From the NCBI GenBank assembly GCA_029237695.1, contig CM055275.1:88338433-88402432 (forward strand): DNA of 64,000 nt. Direction: 5' to 3'. The notes beneath the pieces are model-generated. The model was not told the origin of the DNA, did not search any database, and worked only from the letters and a program-made list of their open reading frames with translations. This document shows positions 31,583 to 43,900 of this stretch, piece after piece. A program made the translations under genes and the position numbers. Position 1 is the stretch's first letter. Every line of letters begins with the position of its first letter. This stretch comes from Conchocele bisecta (taxonomy: Eukaryota > Mollusca > Bivalvia > Lucinida > Thyasiridae).

Positions 31583-32476
31583 AAAGCCGATTTTATGAGA
31601 TAAATAGTTTTGTTGAAGATGAAAATATTTTAAAGTCACTGGCATTTTATGATCACATATTTCCCCACAATCAATATAATTACAATGTACGCTAATGGAA
31701 AATGCACACAGTGTGATCAGGGTCGACTGCTGCGGGCACGTAACTGTGCGAAATCTCCGGCACCGTCTGCTATGGACTGTACGGGAAATTTTGCAGAGTT
31801 ACGTGCCTGCAACTAGGTTGACTCTGAGCTATTGTGTCAGTGAACCAATCATTACGAATCAATGATAAAACTTGTGTTACAATGGGGATGGATGCATGAA
31901 TCGCAGGCAAATCTGGTTCACAAATGAAATGTGGCTGTGACTGGAGAAATGGCGCTTATGGAATTTGTGACCAGTGTAACTCCTGATCAGACTGCAGATG
32001 CACAGGCTGATCAGAGTCTGCACTAGTCGTAAAAGACCCACAAGCCCCATTTCTTCACTCACGGTCACAAAAAATGAGTGTTGTTTTGTCATATATATAC
32101 CACACCAGATTCTGTTGTACCAAGTTTATCGGGCAAGGCTAGGAAACACATAGCAATTCCGAGGCTTGCCGTTTCATTCATGGAAGAACCGTATGTGCGT
32201 GCATTGGCCCGATATATCGTTCATCAGGTAGCGTGTCAATCACATATCGACTAATATTTCACTTATGACCAGTGTGAACCAGTTGTAACTGAATGATATT
32301 TGTGGCAAATATAGTTCCTGATATGCTGCCACCCACTTGCATCATGCTAAGTATCTATACTGTCCGTTATATGCATATTAAATGTGTCAGTGACGGAATC
32401 TGGAACAGTGCAATCCCTGATCAGACTGTGCTGGCCACATGTCATAAGCCCCATTTCTCCTGTCATAGTTACGACT
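31583..32476. other. Non-coding; repeat fragments
   Basis: Holds a short inverted pair (CACGTAACTGTGC near 31737 with GCAGAGTTACGTGC near 31794), one GGCTGTGACTGGAG repeat (31925-32075) and a fragment of the CAAGTTTATCAGGC foldback family (32128-32175). No gene is recognised. Confidence 0.45.
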
Positions 32477-32667
32477 AGTTGCGAACGGTAACTCTTGCAA
32501 TCTACTCCCGTACCGTCCGTAGGTAGTTACGATTCCACTCATAGGATTCCTCTGCAGAATAGCGAATCAGATCTGATTCGCTATTCTGTAGAGGAATCCT
32601 ACGAGTGGAATCGTAACTCTGCCTACGAACGGTACGGGGGTAGATTGCAAGCTACCTTTCGCAACTA
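32477..32667. repeat. 191-bp long-arm palindrome
   Basis: Arms of about 95 bases pair with few mismatches, from AGTTGCGAACGGTA to the matching CGCAACT end, with the centre GCGAATCAGATCTGATTCGC. The arms contain TAGATTGCAAG-type and GGAATCCTACGAGTGG-type blocks. It is non-coding. Confidence 0.8.
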
Positions 32668-32995
32668 AGTTACGACTGGTTGGTATTTGTAGCCAGGCTA
32701 GTTCCTGATCTACTCGTGGCCTCCTGCAAACCAACTGAATGATGAACACTGCAAACCCTGATCAGACTGCACGGATCTGGGTATATACGGGCTGCAAATG
32801 CCATAAGCCCCGTTTCTCCCGACACAGCCACAGTGTAGCAACATTATATATAAATATAGCAGATTTATTCAAATGCCACGTACATGAAGTTGCAACATGC
32901 ATTCTGGTTTATATAAGAAATAACACAAGCCATGTGATTTTGTATACAAGATGTCATTTTTCATGAAGAATATTGACAGAAACTGAGATATATTT

Positions 32996-33406
32996 TGTTT
33001 TTGTTTGTTTGTTGGGATTTAACAGTCTATCAACAGCTAAGGTCATTTAATAACTATATCCCATATATTACCTGTACAAGTACATGTATAAGTACATGTA
33101 CAAATGGGGGTAAAATACCAAAATCAGAACTGAATATTAACAATACAAATAACTATATTCAGCCCTGAAATGAGAATAATCCTGATCTGATGCCAGGTCC
33201 TCGCCACACCAGAATCACTTGGCCCCTCCAAAAGCAGTAGGATCAGTAATAATCTTACTACTTTTATAATGGGCAATAACCCAATTCAACTCCCAGGTAA
33301 CAAAAGAGCCAAAGATAAAACGTACCTGAGGGCCAAACCAGGCAAATCGTGATTCCTATGAGGAGAACCCTACTGTCAATTTACGCTGTCACTTTCGCCC
33401 GACCAC
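32996..33406. repeat. ~410-bp dispersed repeat
   Basis: It begins TTGTTTGTTGGGATTTAAC, continues with CTATCAACAGCTAAGGTCAT and ends near TTTACGCTGTCAC...CCGACCACC. Other copies are 40963-41400, 59985-60090 (start only), 60782-60970 (partial) and 62330-62770. The AACAGCTAAGGTCAT block is shared with the tRNA-derived SINEs, which points to a common retroposon domain. Confidence 0.65.
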
Positions 33407-33682
33407 CAACCTCCCATATTTTGTAAATCATAGTTGATGAAACTTTCATACTGAAAATGTAGTAAATGTTGTAAATATTTTTCATGAGACGTATCACATC
33501 TTCTTAGGTACAAAATCACCTGGCTTGCCTCATCTGAACACTCCGTCGATCACACATATGATACGAACACGTGACACAACATCCAAATGTGCAGAATATT
33601 GCTTTTCTGTCCCACATCGGGTTTGATTCATTCAGTTTTACTCGCAACCAATCAAAATGTCCATGATGCCGATGAATGAATG

Positions 33683-34041
33683 CAGGGCTCCAGATAAGGA
33701 ATTAGTAATGGAGTATTGTTACTCTATCATTGGGTATTTCAAAATTTTAATTGGGTAAAATAAAACACACTACTGTTTACACATCAACAGACCGCAATTA
33801 TTGAATAGTTTGCTTCAAAATGAAAACATGTCTTGGAATTTCATTAGAATTGTCTCCTCGGAGACAATTCTAATGAAATACCAAGATGTAATTTCATGGA
33901 AAATATGCTATATTGGTGGTCTGTTTATTGTTTTCTGCAGCATGATAAAGGTACCACAAAATTTGTATTGCTTTTTGATACTCGCTACTTCTGATTTCAA
34001 TTGGGTATTTAAGCAAATACGCAGCTTATCTTGAGCCCTGT
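33683..34041. mobile_element. Foldback transposon with CAGGGCTCCAG ends
   Basis: Starts CAGGGCTCCAGATAAGG and ends CTTATCTTGAGCCCTG. Flanks TGAATG (33677-33682) and TGAACG (34042-34047) look like a 6-bp target duplication with one change. The centre is a tight palindrome (TTTCATTAGAATTGTCTCC and complement). Relatives are at 39578, 43383, 48626, 52821 and 58777. Confidence 0.75.
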
Positions 34042-34119
34042 GAACGTATCAACTTCTTGGCTTCACTTAGTGAACACCATTCCCTTCAACTTAACGGCTA
34101 AAAGACCTATTATCATTTG

Positions 34120-34733
34120 GCTCCTTTGTCATAGTTTAACCAATCAGATACTTGGTCCCGTCTCTGAATCCCATAACAGCCAATTACATGTCTTATATTA
34201 AGCTATGCAATCAATCAATATTGAACTCCTCCTACTCGATGGAATTTCAACCAATCAACATGATCAAATGGGTAAAAGCCAGTTCATTGGTTTTTCCGTC
34301 CATAATTTAACCAATCAAATAACTAACCCCGACGCCTACTACAGCCAATTGGTTTCTCCCTCCATAATTCAACCAATCAGATACTTCACTCTGCATACTA
34401 CATGCAATTTCAGCCAGTTATTTTTTTATTGGTTAATTGGTTCACCCTTCCATAATTCAACCAATCAGATACCAGGCTCCGCGTACTACATTCAGTTTCA
34501 GCCAGATAATTGGTTAATCCTTCTATCATTCAGCTAATCAGATACTTGACTCCTCCTACACTATGGAATTTCAACTAATCAAATGGCTGAAAATGTTAAT
34601 TGGTTTCTTCTTCCATAATTCAGCCAATCAGATACCTGGCTGCGCCTACTACATTCAGTTTCAGTCAGATAATTGGTTAATCCATCTATAATTCAACCAA
34701 TCAGATACTGGACTCCGTCTACAAAATTCAAAT
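34120..34733. repeat. Minisatellite with CCAAT boxes in the 3' UTR of the host gene
   Basis: About eight degenerate units of roughly 70-80 bp, each with CCATAATTCAACCAATCAGATAC-like and GTTTCAGCCAGATAATTGG-like blocks. Each unit therefore holds both CCAAT and ATTGG. The array ends right at the stop codon of the minus-strand host gene (34734), so it forms most of the proximal 3' untranslated region; a TTTATT (AATAAA on the minus strand) lies at about 34430. Confidence 0.7.
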
Positions 34734-34991
34734 TCAGATGCCCAGTAAGTTATGTAATTCATCGTCATCAATCACTGGCTCCTCCTCTTCTTCAGAAACT
34801 TCAACCTTTTCAGGTTCTTCTTCTTTCTTATCTTCCTCAGCTTTTTCCGAATCTTCCGATTTACTTGGGTCATCTTCATCTTCCGATGTCGGATTTGCGG
34901 GATCGTACAATTCGTCCTTACTTGAATCCATCGGACCCGCAATGTCACCTTTTATAATGGCGGCTATTCTCGCATCAAGGTCCTGGCGTTC
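34734..34991 (-). CDS. Host gene terminal exon
   Basis: ERQDLDARIAAIIKGDIAGP, then an acidic stretch, then DDDELHNLLGI and the stop codon (34734-34736). Acceptor GTTTATTACAG. Short hydrophobic ends after acidic tails can be protein-docking motifs; that is speculation here. Confidence 0.8.
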   Translation of the reverse strand, partial: ERQDLDARIAAIIKGDIAGPMDSSKDELYDPANPTSEDEDDPSKSEDSEKAEEDKKEEEPEKVEVSEEEEEPVIDDDELHNLLGI

Positions 34992-37900
34992 CTGTAATAA
35001 ACAAGAAGTCAGTAATACTAATGGACGTACCCCTCAAAAACTTTAACGTAAAAAAACACTTTAATGTAAACTTCTAAATCATTTGACGTTGACTTGGAGC
35101 ACAGGGGCGGCATGAGTGGCCCACATAATGAAAATATGGATGATAATAAGTATTTATCCCCTCAACACAGTGCGTATGTGCCGTGAAACACGATGCAGTG
35201 AAACATTTTTTATATCCTGTCAATACGACCTAATCACTGCGTATGAATATGTGCGGCGGCTGGGGTTATATTTTTGCATTTTACAGCCATTTGTAGGTGT
35301 TGACGGGATAAATAGAATAGTAGGTTAGTGCCGTGAACGAGAAAAAATATCTGGCGCGGCACGGAAACGGGATGTGCTCGGCAGAGCCTCGCCCATCCCG
35401 TTTCCTGAGCCTTGCCAGATATGTTTTCCCATTCACGTCACAAACCTACTATTCTCTATATGAAGTTTCAAATCAATCCAACTGACAGTTACAGAGATAG
35501 TGGGTAGCCAACTACATAGTCATTTGATCTCAGGCTCATATGCTGCATGGGTGAGCTATAGAATTAAAATATGGATGACGACAAATAAGCAGAGCTCCAG
35601 TTAAGGTGCGTAATTTGGAGGTAAATTTCTTATTTCTCCATCAAAAATGGCAAGTTGGGAGTGCTTTAGAATCGTCTCAATGAGACGATTCTAAAGCACT
35701 CCCAACTTGCCATTTTTGATGAAGAAATAACAAAATTTCACCCCAAGTTGGTCAAATTACGCACCTTGACTGGAGCTCTGAATAAGCATATAAAGTTTCA
35801 AAGTTCAAGCCAATCCGACTTTTGGTTACAGAGATAGTGGGTACCCAAACATGTTAACGCAAATTTTGACGAGGACATTAACGTATAAATAGGTAAACAT
35901 TAACGCAAACCTCGGACAGACTGACAGGGTGCAGACTATTTTTTGGGGTCACTTACCTGCGCTTCGTCATCTTCTTCGTCCTTAAAGTCGTCGTCGACAC
36001 CGTCGCCTCCCGCCGCCGACACCTGTGTGATCGAGTGTAGAACTTCCGACATCTTCGCTAGACTCGCCAGCCGATCGTCGAGATTCACAATCCGATCGTC
36101 GGCCGAATCGCCTTCGTCCATCGACGTATCGTTATTCACCGACGACGACGACGGTTTCCCGGAATCGTAGGTTTCAACGGGATCGGGAAAATTGTCCTCG
36201 TACGGTAAGAATGTGTCCGGCGGAATTATAGCACTAAGTTTCTTAGAAATGTCGGGTACGTCCGATTTTGCGTCGTCTTTTGTTTCGGAATCACTCCCGA
36301 CTGCATTTACCGAGATCTCCCCACTCGCGACGTGAGAATCTGTAACGTCAGAGTGTCTACTTTCACTTTCATCATCGTGATTTTTTTCCGAGTCTTTGTT
36401 TTCGGTGATGACACCGTTTTGAGATCCGTTCACCACGTTTGAACTTTCACCTACATCAGCCCCGTTGGTCCCGCTACCATTAACAGATACCTTTGTGTTA
36501 TCTCCCCCTGCCTGATCGATAAGGTCCAAACCGGGTATGGTAACGTTAGCAGTGGAAACATTAAAAGACGAGTTAAAGTCGGACATAACGGATATATTGT
36601 TAAACGAATGGTTGGCCGCGTTTGTTCCCTCCGAATTCTCCTTGTTTTCTATGCCGACACTGTCGACGTTGTCAACATGTTTTGTGTCGTTATTGACAAC
36701 GGCTTCTTTGTCGGATTCTAGCTTCGTGATTACCTGCAAATATAAATAATAGACTAAAAGTTTCTTTGTTTGTTTAAATTATTTAGGTTGTTAACTAAGT
36801 AACAAAACGCAAAATTACAAAGGGTAACTATAAACGGTAATATCAACCTATGTGTAAATTTATATATTTATATTTAATGGTGTATAGTGGTGTTGGCAAA
36901 CAGTGTAGATCCAGATGAGCCGGCTCGTTACGAGCCGTCTCATCAGGATCTGCACTGTTTGCAAGTAATTTTCAAATTTTTTTTAGAACAAAATCACACC
37001 CTTTTCCTAAATGGACTAGTCTGATAATAAGTTTGTGATTCGTTGGAAAATTAAAGGTACATGCCCACTCGGTAGGCACAACATGTTCTTTATATCAAAG
37101 ACAACATCCGATACATTATCTGGCAAAATAAACATTCATTCACCATTACCCCACGTATTGACTGGCATTATTATACATTTTATATCAGACATAAATTTCC
37201 ACTCTGATATCATGGGAGACTTAAAATGTCTTACTATTAATCCTCTGTATTTATTGTTTGATGTGCAATGGTCATACTTTATAATCGGTGGAAAATATAT
37301 AATTTTTTCAGGCGACGCATTTAATTAGTATAAATTAATTGAAAAATAGAGTGCCTCATTTGCATATGAAAATAGCCTGATACCATCGCGAGTCGACATC
37401 AGTAAAATAAGTATTACTAAATGGTTATGTCTGTATAGCGGGCACTCGTAATTTTTAGACCTTGTGGAATAGTGATGCAATTATACACTTAATTAATTCC
37501 TATATAAAGAACAGTTTGTGCTCCAGTTAAGGTGCGTACTTTTATCAATTTGGGGTGAAATTTTGTCATTTCTTCTCCAAAAATGCCAAGTTGGGAATGC
37601 TTTAGAATCGTCTCATTGAGACAAGATGAGAAAACCAATAAAAAAGATCATTACAATGAGACGACGTCACACGGAATTCCGGATGAACATAGATTGTAAA
37701 TGGCTTCCCGAGAAATGAAAGAAATGTCTGTGCGATTAAATTGTTCTTCATTCATTGATGCTTTTAGGCATATTTAATGTATTTATAGACCTCGGTCCGT
37801 TACTTCAACCTGTGGACCGGTGGGCCAAACCAGGGATATCGGGATTTTGATAAGGATTAATCACATTGTCAAATTTACTCTTTACACGATCTCAATCTGA

Positions 37901-40900
37901 CCAATCACTATGCCGCGTTTCTTATGACATCAGTCAACGAGTTTAATAAATAGCATATTAAATCATCACAAATGAAAGATTATATTTATTGCATAAGCAA
38001 ACATCATACATTGAAACACTACCGGTACTGATCATCCTGCATGTTTTTTTGTAGCGAGCTCATTTGTATATTTATTACACTAGTGAATTATGATTTTTAT
38101 TGCACTGTGACACAGTGCAATAAAAATCATAATGCACTAGTGTAATACAGGCTGTTTTTATACACTGCATGAGTTTACGTTATGCAGTATAGTCACCAAA
38201 CATTGTACGTACATTATCGGCGAGCCCGTCCCCCATCAGGTAATACTGTTTGAACTTGCTGTAGATGTACTCCGCCTTCCTCTTGATCTGTTCACTGCCC
38301 TTGTACTTCCGACACTGCGGAATAAAAGTGGTCAGAAAGTAGGTCACGGTGATCTAGGTTCGCGCGATGGCTGTGACTGGAGAAATAGCGCTTATGGGTG
38401 CTCCTGTAACCTGACAACGACCTATATTGCATTGATGGACAGTGCAGATCTAGATCAGACAGTACGGAAACATTTGGCCGGAAACATTTGGCCATTAAAC
38501 ACATTAAATCTAAAAAATGTTAAATTCCCATAGAAAAATATTTTTTTCGCAATAAAAAATCAATATTCGATGGTATTTTATCAATTAAAAAAATGAAGGG
38601 ATGGGTGACTTTTTTGTTATTGATGAAAACGTATACATTTAAATATTTTTTTGGAATTTAATGTGTTTAATAGCCAAAAGTTTGTTAGTGGGCAAAAACG
38701 TGGAACACAGTAGAGCAATATGACTATAATTTGTTAAAGGAATAAACAACAGTCTGATCGATGCCCTTGTACTTCCGACACTGCAGCAGAAAGTAGTTCA
38801 GAAAGTAGGTCACTGTCATCTATATATTCACATACATGTTACGCAAATATTTCCTCTTGATTTACGTTTTACAAGTACATGTATACATATCTGGAAAAGA
38901 CCAACATGAACCCAACACAATGTGACCTATTTTTTTCCAGGAATAAACAGCATTCTGATCGCTGCCCTTGTATTTCCGACACTGTATCTGAAAGTAGGTC
39001 AGAAAGTAGGTCACAATGATCTAGGTTCACGTTAAAACTTGAAATACATGTAATACGTTAATTAGGAGGAAAAGTTTATAACGTATTATATTAGAAAAAA
39101 ACAGCAACTTCCTCCTTCTGCCTTTGTACATCCGACACTGCAGCATAAAGTAGGTCACTATGCTCACTTGTTTGTTTATCCCGTCAACACAGTGCGTATG
39201 TGCCGTGAAACACGGTGCCGTGAAACATTTTTGATATTCAGTCAATACAATTTTTGCATTTTACAGCCATTTGTAGGTGTTGACGGGATAAATAGAATAG
39301 TAGGTTAGTGCCGTGAATGGGAAAAAATATCTGGTGCGGCACGGAAACGGGATGTGCTCGACAGAGCCTCGCCCATCCCGTTTCCTGAGCCTTGCCAGAT
39401 ATTTTTTCCCATTCACGGCACTAACCTACTATTCTCTATTTAGCAGAAGGACCCAACCAATGGCTCCATATTTAAAGGCCACCTCTACAACAATACCCCT
39501 CTCTGTAACAGCCGATATTTTATATCACAAATGGACATTTGTCTCAATATTTAAACTCCGTACAACAATCACCATGTCGCCTCCAGCTAAGCTGCGTATT
39601 TGCTTAAATGCCCAATTAAAATTGCCAAAAACGCAATTGAAAGCAGAAGTAGCGAGTATCAAAAAGCAATACAAATTTTATGGTACCTTTATCATGTTGC
39701 AGAAAACAATAAACAGACCACAAATATAGCATATTTTTCTTATTTTCTAAGAAACCACATCTTGGTATTTCATTAGAATTGTCTCCAAGGAGAACTATTG
39801 AAGCAAACTATTCAATAATTGATGTCTGTTGATGTGTATTCAGTAGTGTGATTTTATTTTACCCAATTAGAATTTTGAAATACTCAATGGCTTAAGAAAT
39901 GATGGAGTAATAATACCCAATTACTAATTCCTTAACTGGAGCCCTGAACCACACCTCTCTACAACTGGACACTTGCCACTATACTTCACCTCCTGCAACA
40001 GCCATTTGTGTTTCCCATGGATGGCTGTTGTATAGAGGTTGCACAGTATAAGAAAAGAGCATAAAGAGCTGGGGGCAGTTTCACTTTAAAACAAACAAGT
40101 TTTATAGTGAAACGGGCCTCGGAACTAAATCTAACCTTTTTCATGGTATTCATAATATCTGGATTCTTCTTCAACAAGACGTAGTTGACGGGTAGAACCT
40201 CCAGATCCTCCATGATGGCAATACACTTGTCTATGTCCTAGAAAATACACAAATCTTGGGGGCTAAAAATAGATTATTTTTTAAATATTTTTTTTTATTT
40301 GAGGACCAATTTTCAAAATCTAACTCGTTTTCTTAGTTACATCATTTTCAAGCTATCTCGACAGGTTTCGGAGTCAATTTCCATTTTTTTTTGTTTTTTG
40401 ATCCTTCAGGATCAAAAAACAAAAAGTTTTGGAAATTGACTCCCCATGTTAAATTCCCATAGGAAAATCGTTTTTTTCGCAATAAAATCAATATTTGATG
40501 GAATTTCATCATTTTTTTCGGGAGGGTGACTTTTTTGTTATTGATGAAAATACAGAAATCTTGTACCATACAGGGTTTTTTGTTTGTATTTTACACTACT
40601 GTCTGTTCCACGTTTTTCTGCCGACAAACTTTTGGCTATTAAACACATTAAATCTAAAAAATATTGAAATGTAAGTACTTTTTCACCAATAACAAAAACG
40701 TCACCCTCTCCAAAAAAAATTTGTTTCATGAAATTCCATCAAATATTGATTTTATTAATACCTGCCAGGAGAAATCCCACAGAAACATCAGAATTGAAGT
40801 GAGAACTTGATTTTTAATTTGAAACTTAACAATATATTTTCATTGTATTTATATAAAATACCCGTATTTTTGTGACGGCTAAGTTGCAGTCACGGGTGGT

Positions 40901-43900
40901 GCCTGTTTAAAATATGGACGGGCCAGTGGCCTCAAATGCTGGAATCCTGGATGGATAAAACATGTGTTGATTGATTGATTGATTGTCGTTTTACGGTCAC
41001 TCAACACATATGCAGAAGGAAACACACATTTGTGCTTAACGACCTATCAACAGCTACAGTCATTTAAGGCCGGGCCAACGGGTTCCATCACGCATTTAAC
41101 CTGCTGCATTGGTGAGAAAATCCCAAAATCAGAACAGAATATTTACATTGAGAAAAACGTAAATTCAGCCCCAAAATTAAAATAACCCGACCTGGTGCCA
41201 GGTCCATACCACACCAAAGTCACTTGGCCCCTTCCCCTAAAAGTAACAGTATTAGGAATAATCGTATTACTCTTATAAGGAGTACAACAAGATTCAACTC
41301 GCACATACAAGAACGCCAAAGACGTACATGAGGGCCAAACCAGGTCTCCGGTGGGGATTCCGGTAAGGATGAACCCCGATCGCTACATTACACCCATTGC
41401 ATGCTCTCACCTGCCACCACACAAATAGTTAACCCTTACCGTGCTGAATTAAAATATGTCGTCTGCTGTTTATTTTCCATTTTTCTTATCAAAATCACGC
41501 TTTGACAGCACTTTAGAATCATTTCCAATGGAAATGATTCTAAAATGCTGTCAAAACCATGTTTTTATTTAATAGAAAAAATACATAATAAGGAACAACA
41601 GCAGACGACAATTTTCGGTTCCCGCCTTCTAAATAGTTAATACAGAACTTACTGCGTTGCCAGTTTTCTGCAAACATCTCTTGATTTCGATGTCCATCTG
41701 TATCAATTTGGTTTCTGTGACTGTGACTGAAAATATATTTAACAAATTGTGCTTAAAAAATATAATATACAAATGAACAGTCAAATTATTTATTAAACTA
41801 GAGAAAGTGAGCGCAGGGCTCAAGTATACCCCCGGCCACCACCTGGACTGACATATAAAATGCAAATATTTAACAAACTTTAACTCAAATCTCCCAGTAA
41901 TTTGACCTTGACCTTGGACATGAAGGTCAGATGGTGGTGGTATGGAATGAAAATATGGATGATGATAAGTATATGAAGTTTGAAGTAAATTCGACATAAC
42001 GATGCAGAGATAATGGGTACCCGAAAACATCAACACATTTCTAGGTGATTTGACCTTGGACATGAAGGCCGCACGAGTGTGGTATAGAATGAAAATATGG
42101 ATGATGATATGGAAGTATATGAAGTTTGAGGTCAATCCGACTTACCATTACCAGGAGTACCCAAAGATTTTAACGTGGACGGATGGAATTACTAAAACTA
42201 TACCCCTCGACTTTGTATAATTAATTATACCAGATGGTCGCGGCCCGCATGTCGAGCCCGCCGAGGCATTTTTAAAAACTTTAACGCATATTTCGGACGG
42301 ACGCACGCACGAACGGACGTTCACACAAATTGATTTTTGTTGGGATTTTACTGTATAAGTACCCAACAAAACACTGACCCTACCCAAGAAGATCCCTAAA
42401 AAGATTGCCCAACACACAGAAGAGCATTTGTTGGGTACTTTTGTACCCAACAAGTACCCATTCGTGTGCCCGGACGGACGCACGGACACCCGGACATCAT
42501 TGTGATCACTGTCTCGCTTTCCGCAAGCGGGCTCGACAAAAATGTTTGATCGATAATTGAATTATAATACATTTCAAACAACTTTCATTTATTTATTGAT
42601 CCTTGTCGTCATGGTTACGTCGTGTAAATCCAACTCACAGTTAACTTTTTCTTTCTTCTTTTCTTCTTTCTTTTTCTCGTATTTTAATTTCTTCAAACGT
42701 TCTTTTTCCTCCTCTTTCTCTTTCCTGGAACAAAAACAACTTCATTAAATTTACATCAACTGAACAACATTGAAATCAGGTGGAAAAAATGTAAAATGTC
42801 GTTTAATCCCGTCGACCTCATAAAGCTAATATTTGCAAACACTGTGGATCTAGATGAGCCGGCTCATAACGAGCCGTCTCATCTAGATCTACAGTGTTTG
42901 TCGGAATTTTTAAGATTTTTAACACTATTCCTCATATGAACTAGTCCGGAAATTAACATGAAGCAGTCGATGTCTGTTATATAGGCGTTTATGAAGTGTA
43001 AATATGAAATTGACCCCTCAGTCTCTATATACCAAACCGAGTAATTAGCAGATATCCGACTTCTCACTGTGACAAACTCTAGTTTTCACACACAACATTT
43101 GATTAGAAGGTGAAAGTCAAAGGATTTACATCTATGGGTGGCAACGGCTGAGGGCACAATAATGCTTACAATCGTTTCTCACGTTCCCGCTGTCTGTCCA
43201 ATTTCTCCTGTTTTTTCCGACGGAGTTCTTCCTCCAAACGTTTCTTATCTGCATCGGACATCTTGGGGGTCTTGCTTTCCTGTAAACATTAGTCACTGGT
43301 ATATGATCTTGTATATCGACCAGTGAGTGGGATTATTTTTTCTTATTAAATACGAGGGGAAAAAGTGAATGTGAATGGGTTTCAGAGCTCCAAATAAGCT
43401 GCGTATTTGCGTAAATACCCAATTAAAATTGCCAAAAACCCAATTGAAATCAGAAGTAGTGAGTATCAAAAAGCAATAACAAATTTGTGGTACCTTTATC
43501 ATGCTACAGAAAACAATAAACAGACCACAAATATTATAGCATAATTTTCTTATTTTCCATGAAAACACATCTTGGTATTTCATTAGAATTCTAATTAAAT
43601 ACCAAGACATGTTTTCATTTCGAAGCAAACTATTCAATAATTGCTGTCTGTTGATGTGTAAACAGTACTGTGATTTTCTTTTACCCAATTAAAATATTGA
43701 ACTACCCAATTGCTTCAGATATGATGGGAGTGACAATACTCAATTACTAATTTCTTATCTGGAGCATTGGATTTTGCAAGATCTCTGCCATATTCCAACA
43801 ACATAGTATGCTGATATTCATGGGCATATTTTCATGACATTTGACGTCAAAATTTGTGACGTCAGCATGAAAATATATTGTGAAAAAAAACCGACAGTCA

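Noticed and set aside
33801..34034. ORFs reading NENMSW...TILMKYQD (also 43293-43688 and 58893-59267)
   Set aside because: They recur in every copy of one foldback transposon and are set by its inverted repeats, with no protein domain.
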